A DNA stretch of 64,000 bases. Source: Pseudomonadota bacterium. GTDB taxonomy: Bacteria > Pseudomonadota > Gammaproteobacteria > Steroidobacterales > Steroidobacteraceae. Shown here one piece after another: positions 62,024-64,000 of the stretch. The DNA lies in assembly GCA_037200975.1 (NCBI GenBank), contig JBBCGI010000001.1, positions 2,728,001 to 2,792,000 on the forward strand, in the 5' to 3' direction. How positions within the stretch are numbered: the first letter of the stretch is position 1; every line of letters begins with the position of its first letter. The notes under the pieces were generated by a model. That model saw only the letters and a list, made by a program, of their open reading frames with translations, made no database searches and was not told where the DNA came from. The position numbers and the translations under genes were made by a program.

Positions 62024-62292
62024 TGACCCGAATGGTTCAATGCGTCCTGTTGAAGAAAGAAGCGCCGGGCCTCGACAAGCCGCCGTACCCGGGCGCGCTC
62101 GGCAAGCGCATCTTCGACAACGTGTCGAAAGAAGCCTGGCAGCAGTGGGTGAAGCACCAGGTCATGCTGATCAACGAATACCGGCTCACGCCCATCGAGC
62201 CCGCGCATCGCAAGCGCCTCGAATTCGAAATGGAAAAGTTCTTTTTCGGCGAGGGCTCGAACGCGCCGAAGGAATTCGTGCCGCCGCCGTAG
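62023..62292 (+). CDS. yggX: YggX family Fe(II)-trafficking/oxidative-damage protein
   Basis: An 89-residue protein: MTRMVQCVLLKKEAPGLDKP, PGALGKRIFDNVSKEAW and MLINEYRL match YggX, including the single N-terminal Cys7. It protects iron-sulphur clusters and is usually adjacent to mutY, whose 4Fe-4S cluster it may help. ATG 62023 overlaps the mutY TGA (TGATG). Confidence 0.95.
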   Translation: MTRMVQCVLLKKEAPGLDKPPYPGALGKRIFDNVSKEAWQQWVKHQVMLINEYRLTPIEPAHRKRLEFEMEKFFFGEGSNAPKEFVPPP

Positions 62293-62315
62293 CGGTCACG
62301 CAGGTGTCGACGCGC

Positions 62316-62347
62316 AAAAAAAAGACGGCGCAGTTGTCTGCGCCGTC
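62316..62347 (-). terminator. Rho-independent terminator after the pirin gene
   Basis: Minus strand GACGGCGCA-loop-TGCGCCGTC followed by eight T residues. It ends the leftward pirin transcript and lies just past the yggX stop on the other strand. Confidence 0.9.
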
Positions 62348-62419
62348 CCAGGTGTGGGGCGGAGGGGTAGCCGCCCCTGAGTGGGCAATGCCGGGATTCA
62401 CGTCCCCGGCATCACCCGA

Positions 62420-63283
62420 CTAGAACTTGCCCGACTGATAGTCCGCGAACGCCTGCTGCAGCTCTTCGCGGGTGTTCATGACGAACGGGCCATAACGCGC
62501 CACCGGTTCACGCAGCGGGCGGCCCGCGACGAGAATCGCACGGCTCTGCGGCGCGCGGCCCTGCAGGCGGACTTCGCCGCCGTCACCGAGCACCGCCAGC
62601 TCCTGCGCGTTGATGGTCGCCGCTTCGCGCGACACACCCACCGCCACTCCACCTTCGTACACATAGACGAAGGCCGAATGGCCGGCCGGCACGGGCAGCG
62701 CGAAATCGACACCGGCATCGAGACGGATGTCCATGTAGATGGGATCGGTCGCCGGCTGACGCACCGGCCCCTCGACACCATTGAGCTTGCCGGCGATCAC
62801 CTTGACGTTCACGCCGGGCTGCTGCACCACGGGCAGTTTCTCGCCGCCGAACTCCTGGTAGTTAGGCGCGGTCATCTTGTCCCTGGCGGGCAGGTTCATC
62901 CACAGCTGGAAGCCGCGCATGCGCCCCTCGCGCTGCTCCGGCATCTCGGAATGGACGATGCCGCGGCCGGCGGTCATCCACTGCACGGCGCCCGGCTCGA
63001 GTACACCCTCGTTGCCGTGGTTGTCCTTGTGGCGCATGCGCCCGTCGAGCATGTACGTCACCGTTTCGAAGCCGCGGTGCGGATGCTCCGGAAACCCGGC
63101 GATGTAATCTTCGGCCTTGTCCGTGCCGAACTCGTCGAGCAGCAGGAACGGGTCGAGATCCGGCAGCTTGGGCTGGCCGATCACACGAGTGAGCTTGACG
63201 CCGGCTCCGTCGGAGGCTGGCTGGCCGCGAAGCGTCTGGATGACCGCCCGCGGGCTGGTGGCAACAATGGATTCGGTATTCAT
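62420..63283 (-). CDS. Pirin family protein
   Basis: A 287-residue bicupin. The N-terminal cupin has the pirin iron motif HPHRGFETVTYML (His, His) with HS.MPE and E residues (IVHSEMPEQ). The C-terminal cupin is metal-free as usual (GHSAFVYVYEGGV). Bacterial pirins include quercetinases and regulators of pyruvate metabolism; no specific role is shown. ATG 63283 (MNTESIVAT). It is divergent from tRNA-Phe, and the terminator lies about 73 bases beyond its stop. Confidence 0.93.
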   Translation of the reverse strand: MNTESIVATSPRAVIQTLRGQPASDGAGVKLTRVIGQPKLPDLDPFLLLDEFGTDKAEDYIAGFPEHPHRGFETVTYMLDGRMRHKDNHGNEGVLEPGAVQWMTAGRGIVHSEMPEQREGRMRGFQLWMNLPARDKMTAPNYQEFGGEKLPVVQQPGVNVKVIAGKLNGVEGPVRQPATDPIYMDIRLDAGVDFALPVPAGHSAFVYVYEGGVAVGVSREAATINAQELAVLGDGGEVRLQGRAPQSRAILVAGRPLREPVARYGPFVMNTREELQQAFADYQSGKF

Positions 63284-63340
63284 GGTCGGCCCGACGTGGT
63301 GGCAAAGCACCGCAAATCAAGGCATTGAGGCCCCGGTTGC

Positions 63341-63369
63341 TTGACGGGTCGGGGGCCTGCCGTTCTAAT
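63341..63369 (+). promoter_or_regulatory. Promoter for tRNA-Phe
   Basis: TTGACG, exactly 17 bases, TCTAAT, then a GC-rich discriminator (ACGCGCCCC) of the kind found at stringently controlled stable-RNA promoters. The tRNA starts about 41 bases after the predicted start site. Confidence 0.8.
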
Positions 63370-63416
63370 ACGCGCCCCTCGATCGAGGGCCCCTCCTGGA
63401 GGGGGATTCCAACCGT

Positions 63417-63492
63417 GGCCGGGTAGCTCAGTTGGTAGAGCAGCGGATTGAAAATCCGCGTGTCGTTGGTTCGATTCCGACCCCGGCCACCA
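63417..63492 (+). tRNA. tRNA-Phe (anticodon GAA)
   Basis: A 76-base cloverleaf: acceptor GGCCGGG/CCCGGCC, D-arm AGCTCAGTTGGTAGAGC, anticodon stem with loop TTGAAAA (anticodon GAA), T-arm GTTCGATTC and an encoded ACCA end. Confidence 0.98.
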
Positions 63493-63603
63493 TTTTTTTG
63501 CGCGGCGAGAAAAGTTGAACGATGGCGGCCAAGCAGGGGCTCGCTCGCCGAACACGGCCTCGCCAACCCGGCCGCCCATTCTTCAATTGCTGGAGCCGCT
63601 CCC

Positions 63604-63855
63604 ATGCATTCCGACTGGCTGGGTTACGCCGCCGCCGCGCTTACCACGAGTTCTTTCATCCCGCAGGCGTTCATGACGCTGCGGACGCGCAATACCAGCG
63701 GAATCTCGCTCGGCATGTACCTCGTGTTCACGGCCGGTGTGGCGGTCTGGCTGGCCTACGGCATCGCGATCGATTCCTGGCCGATGATCGCCGCGAATTC
63801 GATCACGCTGGCGCTGGCCTCGACCATTCTCGGGTTCAAGCTTAAATACGGTTGA
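63604..63855 (+). CDS. SemiSWEET/PQ-loop small sugar transporter
   Basis: An 83-residue protein with three spans and the MtN3/SWEET half-unit pattern: WLGYAAAALTTSSFIPQAFMT (PQ motif), LRTRNTSGISLGMYLVF and ANSITLALASTILGFKLKYG. It works as a dimer for sugar flux along gradients. ATG 63604 is the sensible start; the ORF upstream runs through the tRNA. It lies 111 bases after tRNA-Phe and may use a separate promoter. Confidence 0.92.
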   Translation: MHSDWLGYAAAALTTSSFIPQAFMTLRTRNTSGISLGMYLVFTAGVAVWLAYGIAIDSWPMIAANSITLALASTILGFKLKYG

Positions 63856-64000
63856 GGCGCTGCGGTAGTTAGCCGCCACCGGGCATGTTCCGGCCCGTAT
63901 GCGAGGTTCTACCGCCAGGGTGACGCGACGTGCCGAACCGGGGATCCTCACATCCACGGCCACCGCGACTACGCGGATTCTCCGGGGCCCTTTTTCCGCC
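63856..64000. other. Window edge, no gene recognised
   Basis: 145 bases after the SemiSWEET stop. I see no convincing coding start; a TAGTTAG heptamer lies at 63866-63872. A gene entering from the right edge cannot be excluded. Confidence 0.4.

Overview
This window is chromosomal DNA from a high-GC (by eye about two thirds G+C) Gram-negative bacterium. The housekeeping blocks are gammaproteobacterial in style: ftsY-ftsE-ftsX-rpoH, rsmD-coaD, rpmB-rpmG next to mutM, coaBC-dut beside radC and pyrE, and mutY-yggX. A TonB-dependent receptor, OmpA-type and other lipoproteins, AmpG and an ExbD-like protein confirm a double-membrane envelope. The gene content suggests the Xanthomonadales/Nevskiales/Steroidobacterales side of the Gammaproteobacteria, but I cannot fix a genus from sequence alone.

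Layout. 1-7.1 kb: the end of an unknown helical-repeat protein, a hybrid histidine kinase, a periplasmic SMP-30-like propeller, a 2OG-Fe(II) oxygenase, a rhomboid protease and two small envelope proteins. 7.1-7.6 kb: a gene-free stretch behind a terminator. 7.6-10.5 kb: a kinase/regulator pair resembling the sortase-dedicated PdsS/PdsR system, with no sortase in view. 10.6-16.3 kb: small membrane proteins, ExbD, GST, glutaryl-CoA dehydrogenase, an Mpo1-like protein, a thioesterase, an OmpA lipoprotein and a methyltransferase. 16.4-20.1 kb: rpoH-ftsX-ftsE-ftsY. 20.1-27 kb: VolA-like lipase, rsmD-coaD-ggt, an AlkA-like glycosylase and mutM. 27-38.6 kb: a possible structured RNA, rpmG/rpmB, a CotH-like kinase, radC, coaBC-dut, pyrE, ampG, Rieske, marC, trmB and a nucleosidase. 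38.6-40.8 kb: tRNA-Gly followed by a lower-GC run of broken genes that looks like a decayed defence island. 40.8-53 kb: LLM oxidoreductase, methyltransferase-like protein, DUF502, glycosyltransferase, Sui1/Uup, phytase-like esterase, TonB receptor, cysteine synthase, HupE-type permease and an N-methyltransferase. 53.2-57.4 kb: a seven-PAS soluble kinase with its NarL-type regulator. 57.6-62.3 kb: ECF sigma, anti-sigma and DUF4097 operon, then AsmA-mutY-yggX. 62.4-64 kb: pirin, tRNA-Phe and a SemiSWEET.

Genes are tightly packed and often translationally coupled. Four-base GTGA or ATGA overlaps recur (pdsR/pdsS, ftsE/ftsX, wHTH/nucleotidyltransferase, esterase/uup, uup/yciH, asmA/mutY, rsmD/coaD, coaBC/dut). 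Long perfect palindromes of at least three families sit between genes. One family (arms starting AAAAGGGGACA) occurs three times, each time exactly between two convergent genes, so it probably acts as a two-way terminator as well as being a REP/RAYT-type mobile repeat.

The most unusual observations are: the decayed defence island beside tRNA-Gly (a DUF2779 fragment, a winged-HTH gene with paired inverted operators, a nucleotidyltransferase broken by a single-base loss, and a 22-codon stub resembling the start of a type I restriction R subunit); a stem-closed candidate RNA between mutM and rpmG; an over-represented CTAACWA heptamer; a sigma-E-like promoter before rpoH; and an AlkA-like glycosylase with a histone-like lysine/alanine tail.
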